The translations under genes and the position numbers were made by a program. Shown here piece after piece: positions 10,597 through 20,907 of a stretch of DNA of 64,000 nucleotides. The stretch spans positions 5,843-69,842 of the forward strand of contig NZ_LMOV01000025.1 of NCBI RefSeq assembly GCF_001424265.1, written 5' to 3'. Every line of letters starts with the position of its first letter. Position 1 is the stretch's first letter. A model generated the notes under the pieces. It did no database searches. It saw only the letters and a list, made by a program, of their open reading frames with translations, and was not told where the DNA came from. The DNA is from Acidovorax sp. Leaf160. GTDB lineage: Bacteria > Pseudomonadota > Gammaproteobacteria > Burkholderiales > Burkholderiaceae_C.

Positions 10597-11922
10597 TCAG
10601 CGGGAAGATTGTAGGGTGGCAGCCCAATCGGGCAGATCCGCCAGCGAGCGCTCCACCTGGTGACCGGTGCCGTCGCGCAGGGATTTCACCAGCACCGCGT
10701 CGCGGGCCATCTCGTCGGCGCCGAACACCAGCGCGTGGTGGGCGCCGCTTGCATCGGCCTTCTTGAACTGCGACTTCATGCTGCCCATCGAATCGCCTGC
10801 GGAGGCATGCATCTGCACGCTCACCCCGGCGGCCCGCAGCTTTTGCAGAGCTGCCATCACACGCGGCAGAAAAGCCGTGTCGGTGACGACGGCATAGGCG
10901 TCGGCTACCAGATCGTGCGTGGGCGTGCCCGCTTCCTTGACCAGCTCCAGGACGCGCTCGACACCCAGCGCCCAGCCCACCGCGGGCGCAGGCTTTCCGC
11001 CCACCTGCTCGATCAGGTAGTCGTAGCGCCCGCCGCCGCAGATCGTGCCCTGGGCGCCCAGCCGATCCGTCACGAACTCGAACACCGTCAGGTTGTAGTA
11101 GTCCATGCCGCGCACCAGGCGGGGATTGATGCGCCAGGCGACGCCGTTGGCATCGAGGATGGCCTTGACCATTTCAAAATGCCGCAGGGATTCCTCGCCG
11201 AGATAATCCAGCAACTTCGGCGCGCCCTCCACCAGCGCCTGCAGGGCGGGGTTCTTGGTGTCGAGGATTCGCAGCGGGTTGCTGTGCAGCCGCCTGCGCG
11301 CCTCCTCATCGAGCTGATCGATGTGCGCCTCCAGATAGCTGATCAGCGCAGCCCGATGGGCCTTGCGCTCTTCCGGCTGTCCGAGGCTGTTGAGTTCCAG
11401 CCGCACGTCCGTCAGCCCCAGTTCCTTCCAGAGCGCATCCGCCAGAAGGATGAGCTCGGCATCGGCCTCGGCGCCCGCGAATCCGAGCGCCTCGGCGCCG
11501 ATCTGGTGGAACTGCCGATAGCGCCCACGCTGCGGACGCTCGTGGCGGAACATCGGGCCCATGTAGTAGAGACGCTTGCCGCCGTCATACAGCATGGCGT
11601 GCTCGACCACCGCGCGCACCACGCCCGCAGTCGACTCGGGACGCAGGGTCAGTTGCTCGCCGTTGAGGCGGTCCTCGAAGGAATACATTTCCTTCTCGAC
11701 GATGTCGGTGACTTCTCCCAGCCCGCGCACGAACAGCGCGGTCGGCTCCACGATCGGCGTGCGCAGATTGCGGTAGGCATAGCGCTCCATGAGCGCGCGC
11801 ACCTTGGCTTCCAGCCACTCCCAGCGTGCAGAGTCGGGCGGCAGGATGTCGTTCATGCCTTTGACGGCAGTCAACTTCTGCGCCCGCTGCGGTGTATTCG
11901 AGTTGTTATTCACTTGAGTCAT
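10597..11922 (-). CDS. hisS: Histidine--tRNA ligase
   Basis: Class II aminoacyl-tRNA synthetase that charges tRNA-His, 441 residues. Motif 2 is seen as [20 protein letters not shown], the two histidine-specific blocks as [14 protein letters not shown] and GGGRYDYL, and motif 3 as [12 protein letters not shown]-terminal anticodon-binding domain follows. The first residues are a short Asn/Thr-rich tail before [15 protein letters not shown], the usual conserved start. It follows ispG by 53 bp. Distinguished from hisZ by the complete catalytic and anticodon domains. Confidence 0.98.
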   Translation of the reverse strand: MTQVNNNSNTPQRAQKLTAVKGMNDILPPDSARWEWLEAKVRALMERYAYRNLRTPIVEPTALFVRGLGEVTDIVEKEMYSFEDRLNGEQLTLRPESTAGVVRAVVEHAMLYDGGKRLYYMGPMFRHERPQRGRYRQFHQIGAEALGFAGAEADAELILLADALWKELGLTDVRLELNSLGQPEERKAHRAALISYLEAHIDQLDEEARRRLHSNPLRILDTKNPALQALVEGAPKLLDYLGEESLRHFEMVKAILDANGVAWRINPRLVRGMDYYNLTVFEFVTDRLGAQGTICGGGRYDYLIEQVGGKPAPAVGWALGVERVLELVKEAGTPTHDLVADAYAVVTDTAFLPRVMAALQKLRAAGVSVQMHASAGDSMGSMKSQFKKADASGAHHALVFGADEMARDAVLVKSLRDGTGHQVERSLADLPDWAATLQSSR

Positions 11923-11975
11923 CAGATGGTTGGAGGGCTTGCCTCCGGCATGGCGGATTCGCGTGAATCCGCAGG

Positions 11976-13262
11976 TCAGTCGGCAGCCGCGGCAGCCGCG
12001 CTCTGCCCAAAGCGCCGCGCAATGTACTGGTCGACGATTTCGTGGAACTCTGCAGCGATGTTGTCGCCACGCAGCGTGAGCACCTTTTCCCCGTCGATGA
12101 ACACCGGAGCGGCCGGAGCTTCGCCCGTGCCGGGCAGGCTGATGCCGATGTCGGCATGCTTGCTTTCACCCGGGCCGTTCACGATGCAGCCCATGACGGC
12201 GACCTTGATCTTCTCCACCCCGGGGTACTGCACGCGCCAGACGGGCATTTGCGAGCGCAGGTGGTCGTCGATCTGCTTGGCGAGTTCCTGGAAGGTGGTG
12301 CTCGTCGTCCGGCCGCATCCGGGGCAGGCCGTGACGCTGGGCACGAAGGACCGCATGCCGAGCGCCTGCAGAATCTCTGCCGCGACCACCACCTCCTGCG
12401 TGCGCGCCTCGCCGGGCTGCGGCGTCAGCGACACGCGGATCGTGTCGCCAATGCCCTCCTGCAGCAGGACGGCCAGCGCCGCCGTGGAAGCGACCGTCCC
12501 CTTGGTGCCCATGCCCGCTTCGGTCAACCCCAGGTGCAACGCGTAATCGCTGCGTTTGGCCAGTTCACGGTAGACCGAGATCAGATCCTGCACGCCGCTC
12601 ACCTTGCACGACAGGATGATCTGGTTGCCGTCCAGGCCCATGGCCTCGGCCCGACGGGCCGATTCGATGGCCGAGGTGATCAGCGCTTCGTACATGACCT
12701 GCCGGGGATCCCAGGGCTGCGCACGCTGGCTGTTGACGTCCATCAGCTGCGCCAGCAGTTCCTGGTCCAGGCTGCCCCAGTTCACGCCGATGCGGACGGC
12801 CTTGTTCCAGCGCATGGCGGCATCGATCATCTGGCCGAACTGCCGATCCCGCTTGTCTCCCTTGCCGACATTGCCTGGATTGATCCGGTACTTGGACAGT
12901 GCCTGGGCGCAATCGGGGTACTCGGTGAGGAGCCGGTGGCCGTTGTAGTGGAAGTCGCCCACCAGCGGGACCGTCTCGCCCATGCGATCGAGTTGCTCCC
13001 GGATGTAGGGCACCGCGGCGGCGGCCTCGGGAGTGTTCACCGTGATGCGGACGAACTCCGAGCCCGCCTGCGCAAGTTCCTTGACCTGGATGGCGGTGCC
13101 AATGGCGTCCACGGTGTCCGTGTTGGTCATGGACTGGATCCGCACCGGAGCGCCACCGCCCACGGTGACGACCCGCGAACCCCAGACCACGCGGGCCTGC
13201 CTGGAAGTGCGCATGAGGGGCGCGGCCATGGGCACGGCGCCGGTCGATGTTTCGTAGCTCAC
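11976..13262 (-). CDS. ispG: 4-hydroxy-3-methylbut-2-en-1-yl diphosphate synthase
   Basis: Iron-sulfur enzyme of the MEP isoprenoid pathway that converts MEcPP to HMBPP, 428 residues. The N-terminal barrel begins near [11 protein letters not shown]. The [4Fe-4S] site shows CPGCGRTT and, later, [15 protein letters not shown]. The start is a GTG at 13262 directly after the TAA of the rodZ-like gene, with GAGG about nine bases upstream inside the end of that gene, so it is tightly coupled to it. The length is close to the long betaproteobacterial form. Downstream lies hisS. Confidence 0.98.
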   Translation of the reverse strand: MSYETSTGAVPMAAPLMRTSRQARVVWGSRVVTVGGGAPVRIQSMTNTDTVDAIGTAIQVKELAQAGSEFVRITVNTPEAAAAVPYIREQLDRMGETVPLVGDFHYNGHRLLTEYPDCAQALSKYRINPGNVGKGDKRDRQFGQMIDAAMRWNKAVRIGVNWGSLDQELLAQLMDVNSQRAQPWDPRQVMYEALITSAIESARRAEAMGLDGNQIILSCKVSGVQDLISVYRELAKRSDYALHLGLTEAGMGTKGTVASTAALAVLLQEGIGDTIRVSLTPQPGEARTQEVVVAAEILQALGMRSFVPSVTACPGCGRTTSTTFQELAKQIDDHLRSQMPVWRVQYPGVEKIKVAVMGCIVNGPGESKHADIGISLPGTGEAPAAPVFIDGEKVLTLRGDNIAAEFHEIVDQYIARRFGQSAAAAAAD

Positions 13263-14174
13263 TTACTTCACCTCAAAACGGGCGACGTTCTCGCGCGTGG
13301 AACTGGCAATGTCCAGCGGCTGCCCGCGCACCAGCACGGTGGCGGCGTCCGCCTTGCCGATGACGACGGCCCAGGGAGGGCTGCCAGGTGCCACGAGACG
13401 GTCGCCGGCATTCAACATCTTCTGGGTCGTGCCGCCACCCGAAAGGTTGCGCACCTGCACCCAGGAAGTGGCTTTGGCCGCAATCACCAGCACGTCGGAG
13501 CTGGGAGGCGCTGCCGACGGTGCTGCCTGATTCGCTGCAGAGAGGGTCGCCGGCGCGGGTGACGCCACCGAGGCCGCTGCCGGGGTGGCCGCTGGCGTGG
13601 GCGTCACCACCGGCGGATTGGAATTCGCGGGCTGCGCCGAGAACAGCCCATTGGCCGGCGCGCTGGTTGAAGCGGGCTCGACCGCCGAAGCGGCGGGAGC
13701 CGCCGCACTGGCGACCTCTTCGGTTGCAGGGTTGTCGAGCGCCCGGGGCACGAACACCATCGCCACCGCGCCCAGCAGGAGCAGCAGCACCACGGCGACG
13801 ATCGAGCGCGGAACCGCCGAGCCCGCGCCGCTGGATGCGCGCGCGTTGCTGTCCTTGTAGGAAGCGTTGATGCCGCGGTCCGCCGTCAGACGAGGAGCGG
13901 CACCTTGCGGCAGCAAGGCCAGAACGGGTGCCGGATCGATCTTCAAGGTGCGGCACACACTGGAAGCCAATGCACGCACGAAAACCGCGTCCGGGAAGAC
14001 ATCGTAACGATCGGCTTCCAACGCCTCCAGCTTGGGCGCCGAAACCTTCAGCGCCACCGCCAGTGCGTCGATATGGACGCCTGCCGCCTGCCTCGCGTCC
14101 CGCAGCAAGCTGCCCGCCGTGGCATGGCCTGCCGCTGCCGGATTCGTCGTTTCTGTCTCAAGCATCTCACTCAT
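13263..14174 (-). CDS. rodZ: RodZ-like helix-turn-helix membrane protein
   Basis: A 303-residue protein with an N-terminal helix-turn-helix (SLLRDARQAAGVHIDALAVALKVSAPKLEALEADRYD), one membrane segment (SIVAVVLLLLLGAVAMVFV), an Ala/Pro/Ser-rich linker and a C-terminal domain (SWVQVRNLSGG) of the DUF4115 type. RodZ links MreB to the elongation machinery. The start at 14174 is preceded by GAGG eight bases away and overlaps the pilF stop by 8 bases; a longer frame upstream reads through pilF and is rejected. Gene order pilF-rodZ-ispG-hisS supports the call. The periplasmic linker is of low complexity and likely disordered. Confidence 0.9.
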   Translation of the reverse strand: MSEMLETETTNPAAAGHATAGSLLRDARQAAGVHIDALAVALKVSAPKLEALEADRYDVFPDAVFVRALASSVCRTLKIDPAPVLALLPQGAAPRLTADRGINASYKDSNARASSGAGSAVPRSIVAVVLLLLLGAVAMVFVPRALDNPATEEVASAAAPAASAVEPASTSAPANGLFSAQPANSNPPVVTPTPAATPAAASVASPAPATLSAANQAAPSAAPPSSDVLVIAAKATSWVQVRNLSGGGTTQKMLNAGDRLVAPGSPPWAVVIGKADAATVLVRGQPLDIASSTRENVARFEVK

Positions 14175-15006
14175 CGAACGCGCCTCGCTCATAAGCCAGC
14201 AGTTCCCGCGAATCGGGGAACCGCTTGCGCAGTTGCTCCCCCAGCTGCCGCATGGCAATGGTGTCCTTCAAGGCACGTTCAACCTTGATTCCCAGCCACA
14301 GCGACTCGGCGCTCGCGAACTCGCCGTTGTTCACCCTTCGCACATAGAACTGCGCCTGCTTGGCATCACCCCTGCGAAACTTCAGCGAAGCCAGGCCGTA
14401 ACCGATGACCGGGCTTCCGGCATCGAGTTCATATGCACGCAACAACACCTGCTCTGCCGCAGTCAGATCGCCGGAGCGCTCCAGGCACACGCCTTGCGAC
14501 ATCAAGGTTTTGCTGCGCGAAGTGTAGGCGGGCACTGCCAGCGCGCGGTCGAACCACTGCATGCTTTCCGCATAGCGCTGGCGCTGGCACTGCAGCCAAC
14601 CGAAGTTGTGCATGATGTCCGGGTCGCCCGGCCGCAATGCCTGAGCACGGCGAAGACCCTCTTCTGCCTGCACCAGGTTGCCCAGCCGCATGTAGATGAG
14701 CGCCATTAGGTGATGGGCATCGGCGAAGGTCGGGTCGTGCGCGATGGACTGCTTGACCTCGTCCAGCGCGACAGTCGTCTGGCCCATCTGGAAATAGTTG
14801 GCGGCCAGCTCCAGGCGGATGCGGGCTCGCCGGCGCACTTCCGACTCATCGGATGGCGTGACCACCGGCTCGGAAGCATACGAGGCACCGGTGGCAGAAG
14901 TGGTGGTGGTGGTAGTCGTGGTGCAACCGCCCACTACGAACCCGGAAGCGCCGGCCACAGCCGCGATGGCCACCCACCGTTGCCACCGCATTCCTGCATT
15001 TGCCAT
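14167..15006 (-). CDS. pilF: Type IV pilus pilotin PilF (PilW) lipoprotein
   Basis: Outer-membrane lipoprotein with TPR repeats that helps the PilQ secretin assemble, 279 residues. The signal peptide ends in VVGGC (lipobox). An unusual run of eight threonines follows at once, then TPR units (ANYFQMGQTTVALDEVKQSI, HHLMALIYMRLGNLVQAEEGL, HNFGWLQCQRQRYAESMQWF). The start at 15006 has AAGGGGGC four bases upstream; an ATG at 15030 is also in frame but lacks this. It follows rlmN by 33 bp and overlaps rodZ. Its pilus partners lie 40 kb away in the minor-pilin operon. Confidence 0.93.
   Translation of the reverse strand: MANAGMRWQRWVAIAAVAGASGFVVGGCTTTTTTTTSATGASYASEPVVTPSDESEVRRRARIRLELAANYFQMGQTTVALDEVKQSIAHDPTFADAHHLMALIYMRLGNLVQAEEGLRRAQALRPGDPDIMHNFGWLQCQRQRYAESMQWFDRALAVPAYTSRSKTLMSQGVCLERSGDLTAAEQVLLRAYELDAGSPVIGYGLASLKFRRGDAKQAQFYVRRVNNGEFASAESLWLGIKVERALKDTIAMRQLGEQLRKRFPDSRELLAYERGAFDE
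14901..14923. repeat. GGT/ACC trinucleotide tract in pilF
   Basis: A near-perfect (GGT)n run on the plus strand, read on the minus strand as a string of threonine codons just after the lipidated cysteine of PilF. Changes in copy number would add or remove threonines without a frameshift, so it could alter the length of the tether between the lipid anchor and the TPR domain. Confidence 0.75.
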
Positions 15007-15039
15007 GTCTGCCCCCTTGATGTGATGCATGCCCGCCGT

Positions 15040-16161
15040 TCAGGTCACTGGCTTGAGCGCGATCACTCGCTGCTTGGCCATGCGCTCTGACGCGCGCGTG
15101 CGATCTTTTACATCTCCGGCCAGCTGGCCGCAGGCCGCATCGATGTCGTCGCCGCGCGTCTTGCGCACGGTCGTAACGATACCTGCCTCGCTCAGCAGCT
15201 TCGCAAAAACCGACACTTGCTGAGGGGAAGACCGGTGCAGGCCGGACGCAGGGAACGGGTTGAAGGGAATCAGGTTGAACTTGCACCACACGCCTCGGCT
15301 GGCGTGCGTGCGCACGAGATCGATCAACTGCTGGGCATGCTCCGGCTGGTCGTTCACGCCGTCCAGCATGCAGTATTCAAAGGTGATGAAGTCACGCGGT
15401 GCGTGCTCCAGGTACCGGTTGCAGGTTTCCAGCAACTCGGCGATGGGGTACTTGCGGTTCAACGGAACCAGGTTGTCGCGCAGCGCATCATTGGGCGCGT
15501 GCAGCGACACCGCCAGCGCGACCGGACAGTCCTGCGCGAGCCGGTCCATCATCGGCACGACGCCCGAGGTCGAAACGGTGACCCGGCGCCGCGACAGGCC
15601 ATAGCCATGGTCGTCGAGCATCACCCGCAGCGCAGGCACCAGAGCTGCATAGTTCTGCAGGGGTTCACCCATCCCCATCATCACGACGTTGGAGATCACG
15701 CGATCTGACACGCCCAGGCGGCTGCGCAGCGCATGCTCGGCAAACCAGAGCTGGGCCACGATCTCACCCGTGGTGAGGTTGCGGCTGAAGCCCTGATGGC
15801 CCGTGGAGCAGAAGCGGCAACCCACGGCGCACCCGGCCTGGGAAGACACGCACAGCGTTCCCCGGTCATCCTCGGGAATGAACACGGTCTCCACCGCATT
15901 GCCGTCACCGACGTCGAACAGCCATTTGACCGTTCCGTCCGCCGAGACGTGTTCGCTGATGACGCGCAGGCCGGTCACCACCGCGACGCCCTTGAGCTTT
16001 TCACGGAGCGACTTGGCCAGATCACTCATGGCGTCGAATTCGCTCGCGCCACGCTGATGGATCCAGCGAAAGAGTTGGGTCGCCCGAAAGCGCTTCTCAC
16101 CCAGCCGCTCGCAGAAAGCGGCCAGCCCGTCCAGCTCGAAATCAAGCAGGTTGGTGGTCAT
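15040..16161 (-). CDS. rlmN: Dual-specificity 23S rRNA/tRNA (adenine C2) methyltransferase RlmN
   Basis: Radical SAM enzyme that methylates C2 of A2503 in 23S rRNA and A37 of some tRNAs, 373 residues. The cluster motif is visible as CAVGCRFC (Cys 111, 115, 118). [10 protein letters not shown] and the substrate loop follow, and a Cys in DIDAACGQL near the C-terminus is the expected methyl-carrying residue. It lies between ndk (99 bp upstream) and pilF, as in most Burkholderiales. Motifs are complete. Confidence 0.98.
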   Translation of the reverse strand: MTTNLLDFELDGLAAFCERLGEKRFRATQLFRWIHQRGASEFDAMSDLAKSLREKLKGVAVVTGLRVISEHVSADGTVKWLFDVGDGNAVETVFIPEDDRGTLCVSSQAGCAVGCRFCSTGHQGFSRNLTTGEIVAQLWFAEHALRSRLGVSDRVISNVVMMGMGEPLQNYAALVPALRVMLDDHGYGLSRRRVTVSTSGVVPMMDRLAQDCPVALAVSLHAPNDALRDNLVPLNRKYPIAELLETCNRYLEHAPRDFITFEYCMLDGVNDQPEHAQQLIDLVRTHASRGVWCKFNLIPFNPFPASGLHRSSPQQVSVFAKLLSEAGIVTTVRKTRGDDIDAACGQLAGDVKDRTRASERMAKQRVIALKPVT

Positions 16162-16260
16162 GGCGTCAGTCAGGCGTTGCGAGGCAGGCAGCGGTTACAC
16201 GCAGCGAGGCGCCCCGGCAGGCATGCCGAGACTCAGGCGGGTGCGCGCAACCGGAACGCA

Positions 16261-16686
16261 TCAACGCGAGTAGATGTTCAGGCCAGGGAAGAAGAACGCG
16301 ATTTCGACCTGGGCCGTTTCAGGCGCGTCGGAACCGTGGACTGCATTGGCGTCGATGCTGTCGGCGAAATCGGCGCGGATCGTGCCGGCTTCTGCCTTCT
16401 TGGGGTCGGTGGCGCCCATCAGTTCGCGGTTCTTCAGGATGGCGTTCTCGCCTTCCAGCGCCTGGATCATCACGGGGCCGGAGATCATGAAATCGACCAG
16501 GTCCTTGAAGAAGGGACGTTCCTTGTGCACGGCGTAGAACTGCTCGGCTTCGCGGCGCGACAGGTGGGCCATGCGGGCGGCGACGACCTTCAGGCCGGCA
16601 GCTTCGAAGCGGGCGTAGATCTGGCCGATCACGTTCTTGGCAACTGCGTCGGGCTTGATGATGGAGAGAGTGCGTTCGATAGCCAT
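16261..16686 (-). CDS. ndk: Nucleoside diphosphate kinase
   Basis: Balances nucleoside triphosphate pools by phosphate transfer through a phosphohistidine. The 141-residue product shows [11 protein letters not shown] with Lys 11, and the active-site histidine in NAVHGSD (His 117). Length and motifs are standard. It lies between rluB and rlmN with its own 79-bp upstream gap, which includes a TAGAAT that could be a -10 but no matching -35. Confidence 0.98.
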   Translation of the reverse strand: MAIERTLSIIKPDAVAKNVIGQIYARFEAAGLKVVAARMAHLSRREAEQFYAVHKERPFFKDLVDFMISGPVMIQALEGENAILKNRELMGATDPKKAEAGTIRADFADSIDANAVHGSDAPETAQVEIAFFFPGLNIYSR

Positions 16687-16765
16687 TGTTTTATCCTGAT
16701 GTGTGAGGTTGCGGTGACTTTTGCCCTATGGACAAAGCTTTCCATTCTATCGCGGAGGTGAAACC

Positions 16766-18103
16766 CTAGCGCCCTCTGCGGCGCGGGCCGGGGCCGCCGT
16801 TGCCGCGCTTCTGGTCCTGGCGCTGGCGCATCAGGCTGTCGCTGCCGATATAGCCCACCGAGGTCTTCATCGGATCAGGCTGCGCGGACGGGGATGCGGA
16901 GCGCCCCTTGGGCGCCGTGCCGTCTTCCCGGCGCGAACGCGGTGCGCGGCCCACCGGGGAGCCTGCCGCCTTGGCCCCCGTGCCGGCGCCTCGCGCCTGC
17001 GGGCCTCGGGCACCACGCGGCTTGGCCCGCTCCACTGGTGCCTCCGCCTCCGCAGCACCCTCGGCCGGTCGGCCCCGGGCCGGGCCAGCCGCGTTGGCCA
17101 GCGCCCGGATGTCGCGCTCGTCCAGCTCCAGCCAGGCCCCGCGCTTCAACCCGCGCGGCAGCATCATCGCGCCGTAGCGGATGCGGATCAGCCGGCTGAC
17201 GGCGTGCCCCACGGCCTCCATCATGCGGCGAACCTCCCGGTTGCGCCCCTCGGAAATGGTCACGCGGTACCAGCAGTTGGAGCCTTCGCCGCCACCGTCC
17301 TCGATGGAGCCGAACGCGGCAAAGCCGTCTTCCAGCTGCACGCCATCCAGCAGCCGCTGTTTTTCTTCGTTGCTCAACGCGCCCAGCACCCGCACCGCGT
17401 ATTCGCGCTCCAGCCCGAAACGGGGATGCATCAGCTGGTTGGCCAGCTCGCCAGAGCTGGTGAACAGCAGCAGCCCTTCCGTGTTCAGGTCCAGCCGGCC
17501 TACCGATTGCCACTTGCCCTGCATCAGTCGAGGCAGCTTGCGGAACACCGTCGGACGGTTTTGCGGATCGTCGTGGGTGACGACTTCGCCTGCAGGCTTG
17601 TGATAGGCGATCACCCGCGCTGGCGGCGGATCGATGCGATAGCGGATCGGCTTGCCATTGACGCGGATCTGATCGCCATGCTGGATGCGCTGCCCCACGT
17701 GGGCGGGCTCGTTGTTGACCGAGATGCGCCCTTCCAGAATGAGCTGCTCCATCTCCAGCCGCGAACCCAGCCCGGCCTGCGCCAGCACCTTGTGCAGCTT
17801 GGGGGTCTCCACCTGGGGCTGCAGCACCCGCTTCGTGGGTGCCAGCTCCTGCTGCGCCTCGTCTTCGTCGAGCTTGCCCGACACCACGTCGGCAAAGCCG
17901 TAGCCGTCGGCCTGTGGCGACACTGGCGCGCGGGCCGGCGACCTGGCCGTGCGCGGGGCGACGGCCTTGGTGCCTGCGACACGGCCACCCTGGCCGCTGC
18001 GAGCGCTTCGGGCGCCTTCGCCGCGCGGCTTGCGCTGGGCTCCGCCCTCGGCAGGGGCAGCGTCGGGGCCGGAAACCGGCTCATCCTGGTGGGATTCATT
18101 CAT
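16766..18103 (-). CDS. rluB: 23S rRNA pseudouridine(2605) synthase RluB
   Basis: RsuA/RluB-type pseudouridine synthase, 445 residues. An S4 RNA-binding domain ([28 protein letters not shown]) precedes the catalytic domain with [14 protein letters not shown], whose Asp is the nucleophile, and [26 protein letters not shown]. Both ends carry long basic, Arg/Gly/Pro/Ala-rich extensions of low complexity (about residues 1-85 and 330-445), which is why it is longer than the usual 250-300. The start at 18103 overlaps the scpB stop by 8 bases. The tails probably bind RNA non-specifically (inference). Confidence 0.94.
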   Translation of the reverse strand: MNESHQDEPVSGPDAAPAEGGAQRKPRGEGARSARSGQGGRVAGTKAVAPRTARSPARAPVSPQADGYGFADVVSGKLDEDEAQQELAPTKRVLQPQVETPKLHKVLAQAGLGSRLEMEQLILEGRISVNNEPAHVGQRIQHGDQIRVNGKPIRYRIDPPPARVIAYHKPAGEVVTHDDPQNRPTVFRKLPRLMQGKWQSVGRLDLNTEGLLLFTSSGELANQLMHPRFGLEREYAVRVLGALSNEEKQRLLDGVQLEDGFAAFGSIEDGGGEGSNCWYRVTISEGRNREVRRMMEAVGHAVSRLIRIRYGAMMLPRGLKRGAWLELDERDIRALANAAGPARGRPAEGAAEAEAPVERAKPRGARGPQARGAGTGAKAAGSPVGRAPRSRREDGTAPKGRSASPSAQPDPMKTSVGYIGSDSLMRQRQDQKRGNGGPGPRRRGR

Positions 18104-18827
18104 CTTGTGTTCCTGTAGCAGCCGTCGGCGACCCCTCGGCCCCATCCACCTGCAGTGTTGTTAATGCGCCCGCGTCGTCCGGCGCGGCGCCGTCTTGCGC
18201 CGCTGCACCGCTCCGCGCAGCGGGCTCGCCGGGCGCCGCAACTGCCGCAGCCTCGGCAGCCTCTGTACCTTCACCCTCCGCCAACCCCAGCGCATCGAAC
18301 ATGTTGGCTTGCACGACCGGGTCGTCCAGCACCGGCAGTTGATCGAGCGACTGCAGCCCCAGATCGTCCAGGAACTGCCGGGTGGTGGCGAAAAGCGCCG
18401 GCCGCCCTACCGTTTCCCGGTGTCCGATGACCTCCACCCAGCCCCGGTCTTCCAGCTGCTTGATGATCAGGCTGTTGACCGTGACGCCGCGCACGTCTTC
18501 GATGTCGCCACGGGTGACCGGCTGCCGGTAGGCAATGATGGCCAGCGTCTCCAGCGCCGCCCGCGTGTAGCGGGGCGGCTTCTCGGGGTGCAGGCGGTCG
18601 AGGTACTCGCGCATTTCCGGCCGACTCTGGAACCGCCAGCCCGAAGCGACCTGGACCAGCTCCACACCGCTTGGCGCCCAATCCTGCTGCAGCTCCAGCA
18701 GCAGCGTCTTGAGCGTATCGGCGCCGAGGGCATCGTCGAACAGCCCGCGCAGCTCACGCACCGTCACTGGCTGCGGTGCGCAGATCAGCGCGGTTTCCAG
18801 AACCCGTTTGGCTTCCACCGTATTCAT
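18096..18827 (-). CDS. scpB: Segregation and condensation protein B
   Basis: Kleisin-partner subunit of the SMC-ScpAB condensin, 243 residues. Two winged-helix domains are visible: [26 protein letters not shown], and the characteristic [24 protein letters not shown] followed by [25 protein letters not shown]. The start at 18827 gives [11 protein letters not shown]. The upstream frame to 18968 is discarded because it is not ScpB-like. The C-terminus is an Ala/Glu-rich acidic tail. scpA is not in this window; scpB is coupled to rluB, a common betaproteobacterial pairing. Confidence 0.94.
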   Translation of the reverse strand: MNTVEAKRVLETALICAPQPVTVRELRGLFDDALGADTLKTLLLELQQDWAPSGVELVQVASGWRFQSRPEMREYLDRLHPEKPPRYTRAALETLAIIAYRQPVTRGDIEDVRGVTVNSLIIKQLEDRGWVEVIGHRETVGRPALFATTRQFLDDLGLQSLDQLPVLDDPVVQANMFDALGLAEGEGTEAAEAAAVAAPGEPAARSGAAAQDGAAPDDAGALTTLQVDGAEGSPTAATGTQDE

Positions 18828-18986
18828 GATGTTCAGCAATCCCGAGGAAGGTGCACGTGAGCCCGCAGCGTGACAGCGAACGGCAGCACAACAGGGAGCA
18901 AGAAAGAGATGAGGCGCGTGTACAGCGATGGACCAGGCGCCATGCCGAGCGAAAGAGTGTCGGCACAAGCGTGTGCGGACCTGGGC

Positions 18987-20012
18987 TCAATTGTAGCGCA
19001 GGCCCCAAAATTCGACGGCGGCCGCCATGTCCTCCGGCAACGGCGCCTTCCACTCCATCGGGACGCCCGTGACAGGGTGCGCGAAGGCCAGTCGAAAGGC
19101 ATGCAGGGCCTGGCGCGACAGCCCGGCGGCAGGAACGCCGCCGTACAAGCCATCGGCCACCAAGGGATGCTGCAGCGACGCCATGTGCACGCGGATCTGG
19201 TGCGTCCGGCCCGTGTGCAGCGTGCACCGCACCAGGCTGGCCTCGGCCCCTGCAGCCAGCAGGTCGATGTCGGTACGGGCCGGCTTGCCGGCGTGCAGCC
19301 CCAGATCCACCACCGCCATCCGCAGGCGGTTGCGAGGATCCCGACCTATCGGCGCGTCCACGCGGCGGTGGCCGGCGTGCCGCCAGCGGCCCATGGCGAT
19401 CGCCAGATACTGGCGCGACACCTCTCGCGCGGCAATCATCCGCACCAGGGCGTCCATGGTGGCGCGCTCACGGGCCACCACCATCAGGCCGCTGGTGTCC
19501 TTGTCCAGGCGGTGCACGATGCCGGCCCGCGGCACCAGGCAGGCGCGGGGGTCGCGGGCCAACAGGCCATTGAGCAGCGTGCCGCTCCAGTTGCCGGGTG
19601 CCGGGTGCACCACCAGACCGGCGGGCTTGTTGATCACGAGCAGATGGTCGTCTTCGTAGACCACCTCGAGCGCCATGGCTTCCGGCTTGAAGGCCTGGCT
19701 CTGCTCGGTCGGCCGGATCTCCACGGTGATGCGGTCGCCCGCCTTCACCTTGGCCGATGGCTTGGCAGCCGGTGTGTCGTTCCAGCGCACCAGCCCTTGC
19801 GCCAGCAGCTGCTGCAGATAGCTGCGGGACAGCTCCGGCACCAGATCGGCCAGCGCCTTGTCGAGTCGCGCACCGTGGTGCCCCGCGCCGACGACCAGCT
19901 GCCGCAGCTCGCCTTCGGCCTCCTCTGCAGCCGCAACCGCATCCTGCGGACTCGCTTCGTCCCCGTCGTCGGGCTCGAAGCCTTCGCCCGCAGGCGCGCC
20001 GGTCCCGCTCAA
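18987..20012 (-). CDS. rluD: 23S rRNA pseudouridine(1911/1915/1917) synthase RluD
   Basis: RluA-family pseudouridine synthase, 341 residues. An acidic N-terminal extension (residues 1-35) is followed by an S4 domain (ARLDKALADLVPELSRSYLQQLL) and a catalytic core with GIVHRLDKDTSGLMVVA, in which the Asp after RL is the nucleophile, and GRTHQIRVHMASL. Overlaps nlpD by 4 bases, so it is the last gene of the surE-pcm-nlpD-rluD unit. RluD rather than RluC is favoured by the length and by the HLLVINKPAGLVVHPAPGN block. Confidence 0.93.
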   Translation of the reverse strand: MSGTGAPAGEGFEPDDGDEASPQDAVAAAEEAEGELRQLVVGAGHHGARLDKALADLVPELSRSYLQQLLAQGLVRWNDTPAAKPSAKVKAGDRITVEIRPTEQSQAFKPEAMALEVVYEDDHLLVINKPAGLVVHPAPGNWSGTLLNGLLARDPRACLVPRAGIVHRLDKDTSGLMVVARERATMDALVRMIAAREVSRQYLAIAMGRWRHAGHRRVDAPIGRDPRNRLRMAVVDLGLHAGKPARTDIDLLAAGAEASLVRCTLHTGRTHQIRVHMASLQHPLVADGLYGGVPAAGLSRQALHAFRLAFAHPVTGVPMEWKAPLPEDMAAAVEFWGLRYN

Positions 20013-20896
20013 CGGGAAGGCAGGTAACGCACCGGATCGACCGGCTTGCCCTGCCGGCGGATCTCGAAGTGCAGCTTGACCCGGTCGGTATCGGTGCTGC
20101 CCATTTCGGCGATCTTCTGGCCGCGGCGCACGTTCTGGTCTTCCTTGACCAGCAGCGTCTGGTTGTGGGCGTAGGCGGTCAGGTAGGTGTTGTTGTGCTT
20201 GAGGATGACCAGGTTGCCATAGCCCCGCAGGCCGGCACCGGCATAGACCACCCGGCCGTCGGCCGCCGCGAGCACCGGATCACCGGCCTTGCCGCCGATG
20301 TCGTAGCCCTTGTTGCGCGCCTCGTCGAAGCCCGCCAGCAGCGGGCCGGAAGAAGGCCAGATGAAGGGCATGTCGTCCTCGTTGCCGGCGGCGGCCGGCG
20401 CCGCAGCGGGCGCGGAACCGGCTGGCGCCGTCGTGGCCGATGCACCCGGCCGCGCGGCACTGGCGGCCGGCGCCGGAGGCAGGGCCGACGCGGTCACCGG
20501 GCGCGTCACCACGCCGGTGTCGGCAGCCACTGCGGTGCTGGCGGAGGCCGGAGCACCCGGTGGCGCGACGCGCAGCACCTGGCCCACCTCGATCAGATTG
20601 GCGTTGTCCAGCCCATTCCAGCGAGCGATGTCTTTCCACGTCTGGCCATGTTCCAGGCCGATGCGGATAAGCGTGTCGCCCGGCTTGACGGTGTAGTAGC
20701 CGGCCTTGCCGGCGTTCTCTGCCCCGGGCAGGGGCTTGACCGCAGAAGCCAGGGGCGCCGGGGACGAGGAAATCGCCCCTGCCGCCGTGCCGCGATCTTC
20801 GACCGGAGCCCTGTTGACGCGGGTGCCGCAGCCCGCCAGCACCAAGCCAGCGAGCGCGATAGAACCCCAAGCAACAAGACCACGCGATACCAACAT
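20009..20896 (-). CDS. nlpD: Murein hydrolase activator NlpD (LysM and M23 lipoprotein)
   Basis: Lipoprotein of 295 residues. Lipobox LAGC near residue 21, a LysM domain (YYTVKPGDTLIRIGLEHG), an Ala/Pro-rich linker and a C-terminal LytM/M23 domain (FIWPSSGPLLAGFDEARNKG). The usual first zinc histidine is absent: the site reads NKGYDIGG where active enzymes have an H-x-G-x-D type motif, as in E. coli NlpD. It is therefore expected to activate an amidase rather than cut peptidoglycan itself. The start at 20896 has the signal peptide right after it; the longer frame to 21064 overlaps pcm. Coupled to rluD by an ATGA overlap. Confidence 0.93.
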   Translation of the reverse strand: MLVSRGLVAWGSIALAGLVLAGCGTRVNRAPVEDRGTAAGAISSSPAPLASAVKPLPGAENAGKAGYYTVKPGDTLIRIGLEHGQTWKDIARWNGLDNANLIEVGQVLRVAPPGAPASASTAVAADTGVVTRPVTASALPPAPAASAARPGASATTAPAGSAPAAAPAAAGNEDDMPFIWPSSGPLLAGFDEARNKGYDIGGKAGDPVLAAADGRVVYAGAGLRGYGNLVILKHNNTYLTAYAHNQTLLVKEDQNVRRGQKIAEMGSTDTDRVKLHFEIRRQGKPVDPVRYLPSR

Positions 20897-20907
20897 AAGC
20901 AATCCCT

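Noticed and set aside
16744-16772. Promoter of ndk
   Set aside because: TAGAAT is present but no -35 at suitable spacing.
16766-16800. Another repeat copy at the rluB end (GGGCGCTAGGG)
   Set aside because: Only the GCGCTAG box matches; the palindrome and the 19-base spacing are absent.
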